Positions 32,940-42,835 of a DNA stretch of 64,000 nt are shown one piece after another. Source of the stretch: Parvibaculum sp. (lineage in GTDB: Bacteria > Pseudomonadota > Alphaproteobacteria > Parvibaculales > Parvibaculaceae); the NCBI RefSeq assembly GCF_019635935.1, contig NZ_JAHBYN010000001.1:620001-684000 (forward strand), written 5' to 3'. Position 1 is the stretch's first letter. Each line of letters opens with the position of its first letter. A model generated the notes under the pieces. The model saw nothing but the letters and a program-made list of their open reading frames with translations, was not told the DNA's origin and searched no databases. The translations under genes and the position numbers were made by a program.

Positions 32940-33557
32940 TCAGGCCTGCGCCACGCCCCAGTAATTGAAGCCCGCAACACGCGGCGTCGACGGCAGATAC
33001 ATCGTCTGCAGGTCGGCGATGCGGAAACCGCCCTTCTCGATCAGGGCCGGCATCTTGCGGTTGAGGTTGCAACCGCCGAACAGCACCTTCCACACCGGAT
33101 TGATGCGGTCCTGCCACTTCGCCACGCCCTCGTCCGGCGCCGCGCCATGCTCGCAGAAAACGAGCTTGCCGCCCGGCTTCAGCACGCGCTTCATGCCCTC
33201 GAGCGCCTTCACCGGATCGGGAATGGTGCAAAGACTGAAGGTGCAGAGCACCGTGTCGATGCTTGCGTCGTCGAGCGGTATCTGCTCGCCCGGCAAGCCG
33301 ATGAATTCGACCGGAAAGGAAAGATCCTTCGCCCGTTCGCCGGCAAGTTTCCACGACGCCTCGGAAGGATCGAGCCCGATGACCTTCGTCACTTTCGCGG
33401 GATCGTAATAAGGCAGGTTGAGGCCCGTGCCGATGCCGATTTCGAGCACCGTTCCCTCGGCCATCGGCACCACCTTCTTGCGCTGATAGCGGATAGGCTT
33501 CGTCCCGCAGGCGCAGTTGATGATATGCGGCACGATCCGGTTTTCATAAAAGCCCAT
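32940..33557 (-). CDS. SAM-dependent methyltransferase (class I)
   Basis: 205 residues. MGFYENRIVPHIINCACG at the N-terminus, then motif I TVLEIGIGTGLNLPYY, motif II VIGLDPSE, and LKPGGKLVFCEHG. The INCACG-type N-terminus and C-terminal FGGCNLNRKMPALIEKGGF resemble METTL7-like or phospholipid-type methyltransferases. AAGGGGA precedes the ATG. Substrate unknown. Confidence 0.83.
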   Translation of the reverse strand: MGFYENRIVPHIINCACGTKPIRYQRKKVVPMAEGTVLEIGIGTGLNLPYYDPAKVTKVIGLDPSEASWKLAGERAKDLSFPVEFIGLPGEQIPLDDASIDTVLCTFSLCTIPDPVKALEGMKRVLKPGGKLVFCEHGAAPDEGVAKWQDRINPVWKVLFGGCNLNRKMPALIEKGGFRIADLQTMYLPSTPRVAGFNYWGVAQA

Positions 33558-33607
33558 GGCAATGTCCCCTTGCGTCGAACAGCGCGGAGTATGACGCCGC
33601 CTATTCG

Positions 33608-34465
33608 CTAGCGCCACTCCGAAACGCCGAAACGCAGCAGCCGGTCGCCATCGACCGGCCCAACGGTTCGTCCGCGCCCCTTGAGCCCCAGTGCTGCCGC
33701 ACGCAGCAGCCGCTTTTCGCGCAAGGCGCTGGCCCGCCGGACACCCGCCGAAAGCGCCTGCCAGACCGCCTCGGGTTCGATGAGCCCCGTCCCACCAGTC
33801 ACCCGCCGTCCCTTCCAGCCCATATCGAAAAGCCGGTCGCGCAGACGCGCCGGTTCGCGCCCCGCACCCGCCACATCGCCCGCATCGGCGAGAACCGATG
33901 CGACGAGGCCCGCCAGCGCCGCGCCACGCGCCTGCACAGACACGAGATCGATAAGGCCCGATGTCGGCGCCGGCGAATGAGTGCCGCCAAGCCCAACGCC
34001 GCCCTGCAATTCGGCGCCGAGAGCAGCGGAAAACTCGCGCAGCACCGGCAGAAGGCCGGCGCGCGGCGGAACCGCCGATCCCGCTTCCCGATGAACGGCA
34101 ATGACGCCGTCGAGCGATACGAACAAAGATGCGCCGCCGCACCGCTCGCGCATCGCGGCAACAACCACGTCGCAAATCGCCCCCGGAAGCGCTGCGAGCA
34201 CCGGCGGCAAACTGTCCGCGGGCAATGCGTCGCGCACGGTCTGGTGTGCATCCATCGCCAGCCGGCCCGCTTTCCCGCGCGGCAACACATCGGCAGATCC
34301 GCCGGCAAGAAGTTCCGCATCGGCAATCAGCGTCTGCGAAACCTCGCGCGCCGCGTCCATGCCGGCATCGAGTGCCTCGCGCGCACCGTCGCCGCCCGCC
34401 TCCATGCGAAGCAGGCCGGGCCAGATTTCGAATTCTTTTTCAACGAAAGGCGCTGTAGCCAGCAT
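33608..34465 (-). CDS. UPF0280-like (ApbE-related) protein
   Basis: 285 residues, soluble, Ala/Gly-rich. I see distant agreement with UPF0280 family proteins: VLAALPGAICDVVVAAM in the middle, GLIDLVSVQARGAALAGLVASVLADAGDV, and a C-terminal VTGGTGLIEPEAVWQALSAG with a final LKGRGRTVG. The expected AYVNNGGD motif is not clear (SLFVSLDGVIAVH instead), so it may be a diverged member. Function unknown. It lies after the DUF3574 gene on the same strand. Confidence 0.5.
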   Translation of the reverse strand: MLATAPFVEKEFEIWPGLLRMEAGGDGAREALDAGMDAAREVSQTLIADAELLAGGSADVLPRGKAGRLAMDAHQTVRDALPADSLPPVLAALPGAICDVVVAAMRERCGGASLFVSLDGVIAVHREAGSAVPPRAGLLPVLREFSAALGAELQGGVGLGGTHSPAPTSGLIDLVSVQARGAALAGLVASVLADAGDVAGAGREPARLRDRLFDMGWKGRRVTGGTGLIEPEAVWQALSAGVRRASALREKRLLRAAALGLKGRGRTVGPVDGDRLLRFGVSEWR

Positions 34466-34489
34466 GACGGAAACTCGACAAGCAGATGG

Positions 34490-34903
34490 TCATTCGACGA
34501 TACGAACCGGCGCATCGGTATGGAAAACCGATTTCTGGCCGAAGCGGTCCATATATTCGGTCTTGATGTCCGCAAGCGCCGCCGCGGCTTCCGGCGTCTC
34601 GCCGTGAACGACAATGACGATCTTGGTCGCCTCCCGAACGATCGGCGCATCGGCAAGCGCCGGATCCCGCCACTGGCCGTAGGCGTCGGCAACCGTCAAT
34701 CCGTCGGGAAAACGCGGCGTCACGACCTCGGCCAGAAACCTCGTCCAGTCACGCTCGCTGACCGTACCGCCACCGGAAAGCGCGAGCCCGAAGTAAAGTG
34801 TCGACTGCACGGCACCAACCGGCGGATCGGCAAACGCTTCACGCGGCACCGCAACGGCGACGAACAGAACGACAAGAATGGTGCAAATGAATCGGCGGCT
34901 CAT
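34490..34903 (-). CDS. Secreted DUF3574 protein
   Basis: 137 residues. Signal peptide to about residue 25 (REAFA), then the DUF3574 core: STLYFGLALSGGGTVSERDWTRFLAEVVTPRFPDGLTV (about residues 35-72), DAYGQWRD, and YMDRFGQKSVFHTD. Function unknown; periplasmic. It may be co-transcribed with the UPF0280-like gene. Confidence 0.78.
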   Translation of the reverse strand: MSRRFICTILVVLFVAVAVPREAFADPPVGAVQSTLYFGLALSGGGTVSERDWTRFLAEVVTPRFPDGLTVADAYGQWRDPALADAPIVREATKIVIVVHGETPEAAAALADIKTEYMDRFGQKSVFHTDAPVRIVE

Positions 34904-34943
34904 GGTCCCTACTCTGGACCTTGCGGCGTCCGTTCGCCAGCCC

Positions 34944-35267
34944 TCAGGCCGCCTCGCGCAATGCGACATCGGCAATCCGCAGACGCAACCCGTCGAGTTC
35001 GGCCGACATGATGAGCTGGCAGGACAGCCGCGACCAGTCGCCGCCATAGTTCTGGTCGAGCATGTCGACCTCGTCCTCACGCGGCGGATGAAGCTTTGCC
35101 GTCCATTCGGGATCGACTTCCACCTGGCAGGTGCCGCAAGCGCAGGCGCCGCCGCATTCGGCGACGATCGGAAAGCCGTAATCGCGGATGATTTCCATCA
35201 CCCGCCAGCCTTCGGCGGCTTCGAGCGCGTGCTCGATGCCTTTCTGGTCCACAAGAACGATACGCAT
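34944..35267 (-). CDS. 2Fe-2S ferredoxin, adrenodoxin type
   Basis: 107 residues. Cluster ligands: CGGACACGTC supplies three cysteines (about residues 38-48) and LSCQ the fourth. The adrenodoxin class passes electrons from an NADPH reductase to oxygenases such as cytochromes P450, or serves Fe-S assembly. The gene just upstream encodes a matching reductase, 24 bases away, so the two form an electron-transfer pair. GGAG lies before the ATG. Confidence 0.92.
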   Translation of the reverse strand: MRIVLVDQKGIEHALEAAEGWRVMEIIRDYGFPIVAECGGACACGTCQVEVDPEWTAKLHPPREDEVDMLDQNYGGDWSRLSCQLIMSAELDGLRLRIADVALREAA

Positions 35268-35291
35268 TTCTTGCTCCGGCCGTTCGATGGT

Positions 35292-36400
<1,109 letters not shown>

Positions 36401-36556
36401 AGCTGCGCCGCTTATATAGGGGCGCGGGGCCTTGCCGCCAAGCACAAATTGCAAAATGGCGGCGTTCCGCGTCGATTTGCGGCGGGCCAAACCCGTGACA
36501 TTCGGCCGGGCCACCTTATTTTATCGGGGACGCAGCCCCTGGACGCGGAGACGAGA

Positions 36557-36865
36557 ATGGTCAAGTGCAACACGATGGCGGATGTCCGCCGCGAGATCGA
36601 CCGGATCGACCGTGCGCTGGTGAAGCTGCTGGCCGAGCGGCAGACCTATATCGAACAGGCCGGTGCGATCAAGGGCGAGCGGACGAAGGTGCGCGACGAG
36701 GCGCGGATCGAGGAGGTCGTACAAAAAGTACTGGCCGAAGCCGACCGCGAAGGACTGTCGCGCGCCATCGCCGATCCGCTGTGGCGGCTCCTGATCGAAA
36801 AATCGATTGAACACGAATACGAAATTTTCGATGCAAAGCCGCGCGCTACCGGCACCGGCGACTGA
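36557..36865 (+). CDS. Chorismate mutase, AroQ class
   Basis: 102 residues, all helical. RREIDRIDRALVKLLAERQTYI (about residues 11-32) and the conserved Arg, Lys and Glu positions match the AroQ fold (chorismate to prephenate for Phe/Tyr synthesis); the C-terminus LWRLLIEKSIEHEYEIFD is typical of the short alphaproteobacterial form. GGAG precedes the ATG at 36557. Stands alone; divergent from the reductase and convergent with the GST gene. Confidence 0.9.
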   Translation: MVKCNTMADVRREIDRIDRALVKLLAERQTYIEQAGAIKGERTKVRDEARIEEVVQKVLAEADREGLSRAIADPLWRLLIEKSIEHEYEIFDAKPRATGTGD

Positions 36866-36885
36866 CAGCCGCCGGCACTGAAGGG

Positions 36886-37515
36886 TCAGCCCTTTTTGGT
36901 CAGCGCCATTTCCTCCGACAAGGCGCGCGCAACGCTCGGGCGCTGCGCAAGATCGGCGTAGTAGGTTTCAAGCACCGGCCAACGGCTGCGATCGATGCCG
37001 GCAAAGCCGCACAGCGTCAGCACGAAAAACGCATAGGCATCGGCAACGGTGAAGCGCTCGCCGATGAGATAACGCCGTCCCGTCAGCATTCCCGCCAGCG
37101 CGCCGAATTTGACGGGCGCGACTTCATCGCGTGCGAACGCCTTCGCCTCGGGCGGCGACGCAGGATTGAAGATCGCGGCGAGCACCTGCTTGTGCAGTTC
37201 GGTTGCGATGAAGTTGAGGCATTCCTGCAAGCGGTAACGTTCCATCGTTCCGAAGGCCGGCGCCAGACCGGAATCCGGATTGCGGTCGGCGACATATTGC
37301 AGAACGGCCGGACCTTCGGTGAGCAGTTGCCCGTCATCGAGCCGCAGCGTCGGCACCTGCCCCTTCGGATTGATCGCATAGAAGTCGGAGCCGTCCGCCA
37401 ACTGCTTGGTCGCGAGCGCGACCGGATGAAATGAAGCGGCCTCACCCTGCCCCGACTCGTAGAGGGCGATGCGTGTTGCGATCGAGCAAGCCATTGGCGC
37501 GAAATAGAGATCCAT
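36886..37515 (-). CDS. Glutathione S-transferase
   Basis: 209 residues. N-terminal thioredoxin-like domain (MDLYFAPMACSIATRIALYE; INPKGQVPTLRLDDGQLLTEGPAVLQYVADR) and helical C-domain (ERFTVADAYAFFVLTLCGFAGIDR). This resembles the GstA-like beta class with a Cys near residue 10. Divergent from a TetR regulator, with mirrored TTTTGTACC motifs between them, so it is probably repressed by that regulator. Confidence 0.9.
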   Translation of the reverse strand: MDLYFAPMACSIATRIALYESGQGEAASFHPVALATKQLADGSDFYAINPKGQVPTLRLDDGQLLTEGPAVLQYVADRNPDSGLAPAFGTMERYRLQECLNFIATELHKQVLAAIFNPASPPEAKAFARDEVAPVKFGALAGMLTGRRYLIGERFTVADAYAFFVLTLCGFAGIDRSRWPVLETYYADLAQRPSVARALSEEMALTKKG

Positions 37516-37536
37516 GATTATCCCCGCGGGTTGATT

Positions 37537-37605
37537 TTTTGTACCGATCCGAATAATATTGAATCCGGCTCCATCGTCAATGATTTTTTGCGAATTGGTA
37601 CAAAA
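37537..37605. promoter_or_regulatory. Paired TTTTGTACC motifs, putative TetR operators
   Basis: TTTTGTACCGATCCG starts at 37537 and its mirror CGAATTGGTACAAAA ends at 37605, overlapping the TetR start codon. They flank the divergent promoters and probably serve autorepression and control of the GST gene. Confidence 0.5.
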
Positions 37606-38204
37606 TGTTGAAAAAGCCCCGTGGACGACCGCGCGCCTATGATCCCGACGTTGCGCTATGGCAGGCGCTGGAAACATTCTGGGCGAACGGTTTCAGCCGC
37701 ACGTCGCTCGATGCGCTGGCCGAGGCGACCGGCATGAACCGGCCGAGCCTTTATGCGGCGTTCGGCGACAAGAAATCGCTCTACCTGAAATCCTTCGAAT
37801 GCTTTGCCGGACAATTGCACGCGGCGCTCGACAACGCGGCACATAGCAAGGCGCCGCTCGACGCGACGTTGCAGGACTTCTTTCGAAACGCGATCGAGAT
37901 TTATATGTCGGGTCCGGACGGTCCGCGCGGCTGCTTCATCATCTGCACCGCACCGGCGGAGGCCGCGATGGATGCCGACATTCACGCGGCGCTGAAAGCG
38001 GCGCTGGCCGAAATCGACAAAGGGCTCGAAATCCCGTTTGCGAAGGCAAAGGCCGAAGGACGCCTGCCGCCCGATGCCGACACCGCCGCGCTGGCGCGCA
38101 TTGCGGCGTCCGTTCTGCACAGCCTCGCGGTCAGGGCGCGCGCCGGCGAAACGAAAGAAGCGCTGCACGCCCTGGCGCGGCAGAGTGTGCAATCGCTGTG
38201 CTGA
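37605..38204 (+). CDS. TetR family transcriptional regulator
   Basis: 199 residues. Helix-turn-helix in TSLDALAEATGMNRPSLYAAFGDKKSLYLKSF (about residues 28-60), the TetR_N signature. The C-domain is larger and binds an unknown ligand. It is divergent from the GST gene, with which it probably shares an operator. Confidence 0.92.
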   Translation: MLKKPRGRPRAYDPDVALWQALETFWANGFSRTSLDALAEATGMNRPSLYAAFGDKKSLYLKSFECFAGQLHAALDNAAHSKAPLDATLQDFFRNAIEIYMSGPDGPRGCFIICTAPAEAAMDADIHAALKAALAEIDKGLEIPFAKAKAEGRLPPDADTAALARIAASVLHSLAVRARAGETKEALHALARQSVQSLC

Positions 38205-38230
38205 TGTAAGCGTCGAAAGGAAAAGACGTC

Positions 38231-38635
<405 letters not shown>

Positions 38636-38762
38636 TCAACCCCTCAATCCGGTTAACCCCCGCATAAGCCGCCGACAAGACGCCGCACCCCCTGTTGTCG
38701 GCCTGTCGCGGGCGGCGCATAGTCTGGGGCAACGACGAAAAACCGGCAGGAGCGCAACGGAA

Positions 38763-40301
38763 ATGCCAGAGCCCAAGCAGGCGCCCATGAACGTCCTTTT
38801 CATCACCGCCGACCAGTGGCGCGGCGAGTGCCTTTCGGCCCGCGGCCACCCGACGGTCCGGACGCCCAACCTCGACGCGCTGGCGAAGGACGGCGTTCTT
38901 TTCCGCAACCACTTCGCCAACACCGCGCCCTGCGGCCCCTCGCGCGCCTCGCTGCACACCGGCATGTATCTGCAGAACCATCGCTCGGCGACCAACGGAA
39001 CGCCGCTCGACGCGCGCCACACCAACTGGGCGAAGGAGGCCGCGCGCATCGGCTACGACCCGGTGCTCTTCGGTTACACCGATACGAGCCAGGACCCGCG
39101 CGCCGAAGATCCCGAAAGCCCGTGGCTGCTGACTTACGAGGGCCCGCTGCCCGGCATCCGCCCGATCTGCATGATGGGTACCTGGCCGACGCCGTGGACG
39201 GACGATCTGAAGAAGCGCGGCTACGAGGTGCCGGCCGACATTCGCTATGCCTATGGCCACCGCGCGCCGGGCCCGGAATACGAGGACGGCGCCGCTGTGC
39301 CCCGCCCGCTCGTCTATCCGAACGAGGTCGACGACACGGCGTTCCTGACCAACCGCCTGATGGAATATATCGGCGACGCGACGAAGCCTTTCGTGGCGCA
39401 TCTTTCGCTCTTGCGCCCGCACCCGCCCTTCGTCGCGCCGGAACCTTACAACGCGATGTACGATCCCGAAAATGTGCCGGGCTTCGCACGGCGCGCGACG
39501 GTGGAAGAAGAAGCGGCGCAGCATCCCTGGCTCGAACACCAGCTCGGCCGCAAGCTTTTCCGCGCGCCGGCCGACGAGAAAAAACTCCGCAGGCTGAAGG
39601 CCGTCTATTACGGGCTGATGTCGGAAGTCGACGCCGCGCTCGGCCGCGTTTTCGCCTTCCTGAAGGAGACCGGCCGCTGGGACAACACGCTGATCGTCTT
39701 CACCTCCGATCACGGCGAACAGATGGGCGACCGCTGGCTGCTTGGAAAATGCGGCTGGTTCGATGCGTCCTATCACATTCCGCTGATCGTCCGCGACCCG
39801 AAGCCGGCGGCCGACGGCACGCGCGGAACGGTGGTCGATCGGTTCACGGAGAATGTCGACATCATGCCGACCATGCTCGATTTCATCGGCGCCGAAACGC
39901 CGGTGCAATGCGACGGTAAATCGCTGATGCCGTTCTTGCGCGATGGAAAAGCGCCCGCGAACTGGCGGCGCGAAGCCCATTGGGAATATGATTTCCGCGA
40001 TCCGGCCGACGACAGCGCCGAGAAGCGCCTCGGCCTGACGCTGCATCAATGCACGATGAACATTCTGCGCGGGGATCGCTACAAATACGTCCACTTCACG
40101 CATCTGCCGCCGCTCTTTTTCGACCTCGAAAAAGACCCGCATGAATTCGAAAATCTGGCGGCAAAGCCCGAATATCTTCCTCTGGTGCTCGAACATGCGC
40201 AAAAACTGCTTTCCTGGCGGATGAACCACGACGAACAGACGCTGACCCATATCGCGTTGACCGACGACGGACCCGTGGAGCGCAAGGCGGCGCGCTATTG
40301 A
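38763..40301 (+). CDS. Sulfatase or phosphonate monoester hydrolase
   Basis: 512 residues, alkaline phosphatase superfamily. NVLFITADQWRGECL supplies the metal-binding aspartate; CGPSR around residue 57 is the formylglycine motif CxPxR, continued by ASLHTGMY; TSDHGEQMGDR gives the second metal site. The pattern resembles phosphonate monoester hydrolases and arylsulfatases. No formylglycine-generating enzyme gene is in the window. The start at 38763 could instead be 38787. It ends 80 bases before a Pho box, which fits a phosphorus-related setting but does not control it directly. Confidence 0.88.
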   Translation: MPEPKQAPMNVLFITADQWRGECLSARGHPTVRTPNLDALAKDGVLFRNHFANTAPCGPSRASLHTGMYLQNHRSATNGTPLDARHTNWAKEAARIGYDPVLFGYTDTSQDPRAEDPESPWLLTYEGPLPGIRPICMMGTWPTPWTDDLKKRGYEVPADIRYAYGHRAPGPEYEDGAAVPRPLVYPNEVDDTAFLTNRLMEYIGDATKPFVAHLSLLRPHPPFVAPEPYNAMYDPENVPGFARRATVEEEAAQHPWLEHQLGRKLFRAPADEKKLRRLKAVYYGLMSEVDAALGRVFAFLKETGRWDNTLIVFTSDHGEQMGDRWLLGKCGWFDASYHIPLIVRDPKPAADGTRGTVVDRFTENVDIMPTMLDFIGAETPVQCDGKSLMPFLRDGKAPANWRREAHWEYDFRDPADDSAEKRLGLTLHQCTMNILRGDRYKYVHFTHLPPLFFDLEKDPHEFENLAAKPEYLPLVLEHAQKLLSWRMNHDEQTLTHIALTDDGPVERKAARY

Positions 40302-40381
40302 TCCGTGGACGGATTTTAAGGGCGCCGCGAAGGCCGGGGATAAGTTTTTTGAAAGGCAAAAAGCGGGGATAAACCGCCCGA

Positions 40382-40410
40382 CTGTCATCGAACTGTCAAA
40401 AATCTGTCAC
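40382..40410 (+). promoter_or_regulatory. Three-unit Pho box (PhoB binding site)
   Basis: CTGTCAT, CTGTCAA and CTGTCAC start at 40382, 40393 and 40404, an exact 11-base period with AT-rich four-base spacers (CGAA, AAAT). This is the direct-repeat structure of Pho boxes. The orientation points to a plus-strand transcript beginning near 40430. Confidence 0.75.
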
Positions 40411-40708
40411 AAACAGATTTCGAGGCAAGTTATCCCCGGGGACAAGTCGCACTTATCCCCGGTGGTGAGCGATCAGGAGAGACGAAATCGGAGACGAATT
40501 GAGAGACGGGCGCGGAGACCGGGACAGCGCGTTTGAAAGAGACCGGTTAGGGGTGTTTTCCGGTGCGATCGGGTGGGCACATTTCGGTGTCCGGTTCGGT
40601 GCGATTCAAGGCGACAAGTAGAGGGCTGAATTGAGCGTGGTCGAAAGAGACGAATTCGTAGTCGTTCGAGGCACGCGCACGGCCGTGGGAACATTCGCGC
40701 CGAAAGGC

Positions 40709-40766
40709 CCCCTCACCCGTCCCACCTTCGGTGGGCCCCTTCCCTCTCCCCGATGGGGAGAGGGAC
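40709..40766. repeat. Double-hairpin intergenic repeat
   Basis: CCCACCTTCGGTGGG followed by CCCTCTCCCC-GA-TGGGGAGAGGG, a common proteobacterial intergenic palindrome type. The second hairpin includes the ATG at 40753 that opens the next frame. Confidence 0.7.
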
Positions 40767-40782
40767 AAGAGCGATTCAACCC

Positions 40783-41886
40783 TTGACCTCAGCCCATGAA
40801 ATCGAAGCCGTCGTAATCGGCGCGGGCGTTGTCGGGCTCGCCTGCGCGCGGGCGCTGGCGCTCAAGGGCCGCGAGGTTGTGGTGCTGGAGCGGGCGGGCG
40901 CGATCGGCACCGAAACCTCGTCGCGCAACAGCGAGGTGATCCATGCCGGCATCTATTATCCGCAAGGAAGCCTGAAGGCGCGGCTTTGCGTTGCGGGCCG
41001 CGCGGCGCTTTACGATTTTCTCGAGACGCGGAAGCTGCCGCACAAGCGGACGGCCAAGCTGATCGTCGCGGGCGATGCGGGCGAGGCGCAGGCACTCGAA
41101 GGGATCGCGGGCCGCGCGCATGCAAACGGCGTGAACGATTTGCGGGCGCTGACCGGCACGGAGGCGCGCGCGCTGGAACCGGCGCTCCGCGCGGAGGCGG
41201 CGCTGCTCTCGCCCTCGACCGGCATTGTCGATGCTGCCGCATTGATGCTCGCCCTGCGCGGCGAGATGGAGGATGCGGGCGGCGCGATCGCCTTCAACAC
41301 CGAATTCGTGCGGGCGGAACGCGGGGCGGATGGTTTTGCGGTTGATGCGGGCGGGACGCGGCTGACGACGCGGCTGCTGGTCAATGCGGCGGGCCTGCGC
41401 GCGGCGCGTGTCGCGCGCGCGATCGAGGGGCTCGATGCGGGCCATGTACCCGAATTGCATTTCGCGCGCGGCAATTATTTTTCATGCGCGGCGCGCGCGC
41501 CTTTTTCGCGGCTGATCTATCCGGTGCCGGTTGCGGGCGGGCTCGGCGTGCATCTGACGCTCGACATGGGCGGGCAAGCGCGCTTCGGGCCGGATGTCGA
41601 ATGGATCGCGGAGAGCGAGACGCAAGACTACCGCGTCGACGCTGCGCGCGGCGAGGCGTTCTATGCGGCGATCAGGCGCTACTGGCCGGCGCTGGCGGAC
41701 GGCGCGCTGGCGCCCGCCTATGCCGGCGTGCGGCCGAAGCTCGCGCGCGGCGACAGCGACTTTTCAATCGCGGGGCCGGAGGCACATCGCGTGCCGGGCC
41801 TCGTCAACCTCTTCGGCATCGAAAGCCCGGGCCTGACGGCCGCGCTGGCGATTGCCGATGAGGTTGTGGAGATGCTGGGGGAGTAG
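40783..41886 (+). CDS. lhgO: FAD-dependent oxidoreductase, L-2-hydroxyglutarate oxidase type
   Basis: About 367 residues. DAO family: [27 protein letters not shown] for FAD binding, then [32 protein letters not shown], characteristic of L-2-hydroxyglutarate oxidase/dehydrogenases (to 2-oxoglutarate), and a C-terminal [22 protein letters not shown] place the start at the TTG at 40783 because the ATG at 40753 lies inside a hairpin repeat; both are possible. The Pho box is about 370 bases upstream. Confidence 0.83.
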   Translation: MTSAHEIEAVVIGAGVVGLACARALALKGREVVVLERAGAIGTETSSRNSEVIHAGIYYPQGSLKARLCVAGRAALYDFLETRKLPHKRTAKLIVAGDAGEAQALEGIAGRAHANGVNDLRALTGTEARALEPALRAEAALLSPSTGIVDAAALMLALRGEMEDAGGAIAFNTEFVRAERGADGFAVDAGGTRLTTRLLVNAAGLRAARVARAIEGLDAGHVPELHFARGNYFSCAARAPFSRLIYPVPVAGGLGVHLTLDMGGQARFGPDVEWIAESETQDYRVDAARGEAFYAAIRRYWPALADGALAPAYAGVRPKLARGDSDFSIAGPEAHRVPGLVNLFGIESPGLTAALAIADEVVEMLGE

Positions 41887-41931
41887 ACCCGTGGACGGAG
41901 CGTTTTTGAAACGTGTCCAACCCTCCCCTTG

Positions 41932-42012
41932 TCATCCCGGCGAAAGCCGGGATCCATGAGCGGTCGCAGCAAACAGGAGAGTCACATGGACCCCGGCTTT
42001 CGCCGGGGTGAC
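41932..42012. repeat. Inverted pair of GTCATCCCGGCGAAAGCCGGG repeats
   Basis: CATCCCGGCGAAAGCCGGGA at 41933-41952 and an inverted CCCCGGCTTTCGCCGGGG copy at 41993-42010. Each is itself a hairpin. Widespread proteobacterial intergenic repeat type; possibly acts as a terminator for the convergent flanking genes. Confidence 0.72.
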
Positions 42013-42049
42013 ACCTGTGGATGAGGCGGCGGCGGAGAGAAATTCGCGC

Positions 42050-42457
42050 TTACGCGTCGACGACGCTGTCGATGAAGCTGTTGACGGCGGCGACGGCGTC
42101 GCGGAGGCGGGCGAGGATGTCGTCGCGGCCTTCGCCGTCGACGGCCATCCACTCGGCTTCCTCGGCAAGCGCGGCGAGCGGCCAGGCGCCGAGGCCCTTG
42201 GCCGAACCTTTGAGGCTGTGCGTCGCGTTCTTCCAGTCGATGGCGGTGACGGCGCTTTCGATGCGCTCGATATAGATGCCGGCCTGGGCGCGGAAAAGAC
42301 CGAGAAGTTCGATCTCGAGGGCGCGGTTGCCGAGCGTGTATTTGGAGAGATGCACGAGGTCGAGCGGCCGGCGCGCATCCGGACGCGGCGTCTCACCGGC
42401 ATGAAAGCCCATGCCCGCACCTCGAACCGCCGTCGCTGCTGTCGCCTGGGGTTTCAT
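42050..42457 (-). CDS. Hpt domain phosphotransfer protein
   Basis: 135 residues. Single histidine phosphotransfer domain: ATHSLKGSAKGLGAWPLAALAEEAEWMA, with phospho-accepting His at residue 80. Such proteins shuttle phosphoryl groups between hybrid kinases and response regulators. GGAG precedes the ATG at 42457. No kinase or regulator gene is in the window, so partners lie elsewhere. Confidence 0.87.
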   Translation of the reverse strand: MKPQATAATAVRGAGMGFHAGETPRPDARRPLDLVHLSKYTLGNRALEIELLGLFRAQAGIYIERIESAVTAIDWKNATHSLKGSAKGLGAWPLAALAEEAEWMAVDGEGRDDILARLRDAVAAVNSFIDSVVDA

Positions 42458-42835
42458 CGCACCCGCTCCATCCCGGTTTGCCGTTGCCGGGAAGTCTAGG
42501 GGCGCAGGCGCTGCGGAATCGTTAAGCGCCGGGCGCAGCGGCCTACACGAAAGCCGCTATGGGCCGTTATGGACGCAATCGCCATTGCAATTATGGTTAA
42601 CAAAGGCCTAAGATGTCCTGTCGGTGCGCATGGCGGTCCCCAAGAGCCGCAGGCCCGCGCCGGTAAGCCCCCTATTTGCCCCTCGGCATGCCCCCCGTGC
42701 CAAGGGGTTTTCTTTTTCAAGGAGGGGTTTTTCTCTGGCGGCGCTTATGGTTGACGGCGCGGGGGCCTTCGGACAGGCTGGAACAATGTGGCGGCGGGCA
42801 TGCCCGGATTGTGGCCGGGGGAGGCCGGAAACCTT

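Larger units (their letters stand above)
40302..40782. other. 481-base regulatory and repeat-rich intergenic region
   Basis: No gene seen. It contains a three-unit Pho box (40382-40410), four CGGGGATAA or inverted TTATCCCCG motifs around it (40335, 40364, 40430, 40453), a stretch rich in GAGA with no good reading frame (40470-40550), and two hairpin repeats (40709-40766) directly before the next gene. Confidence 0.6.
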
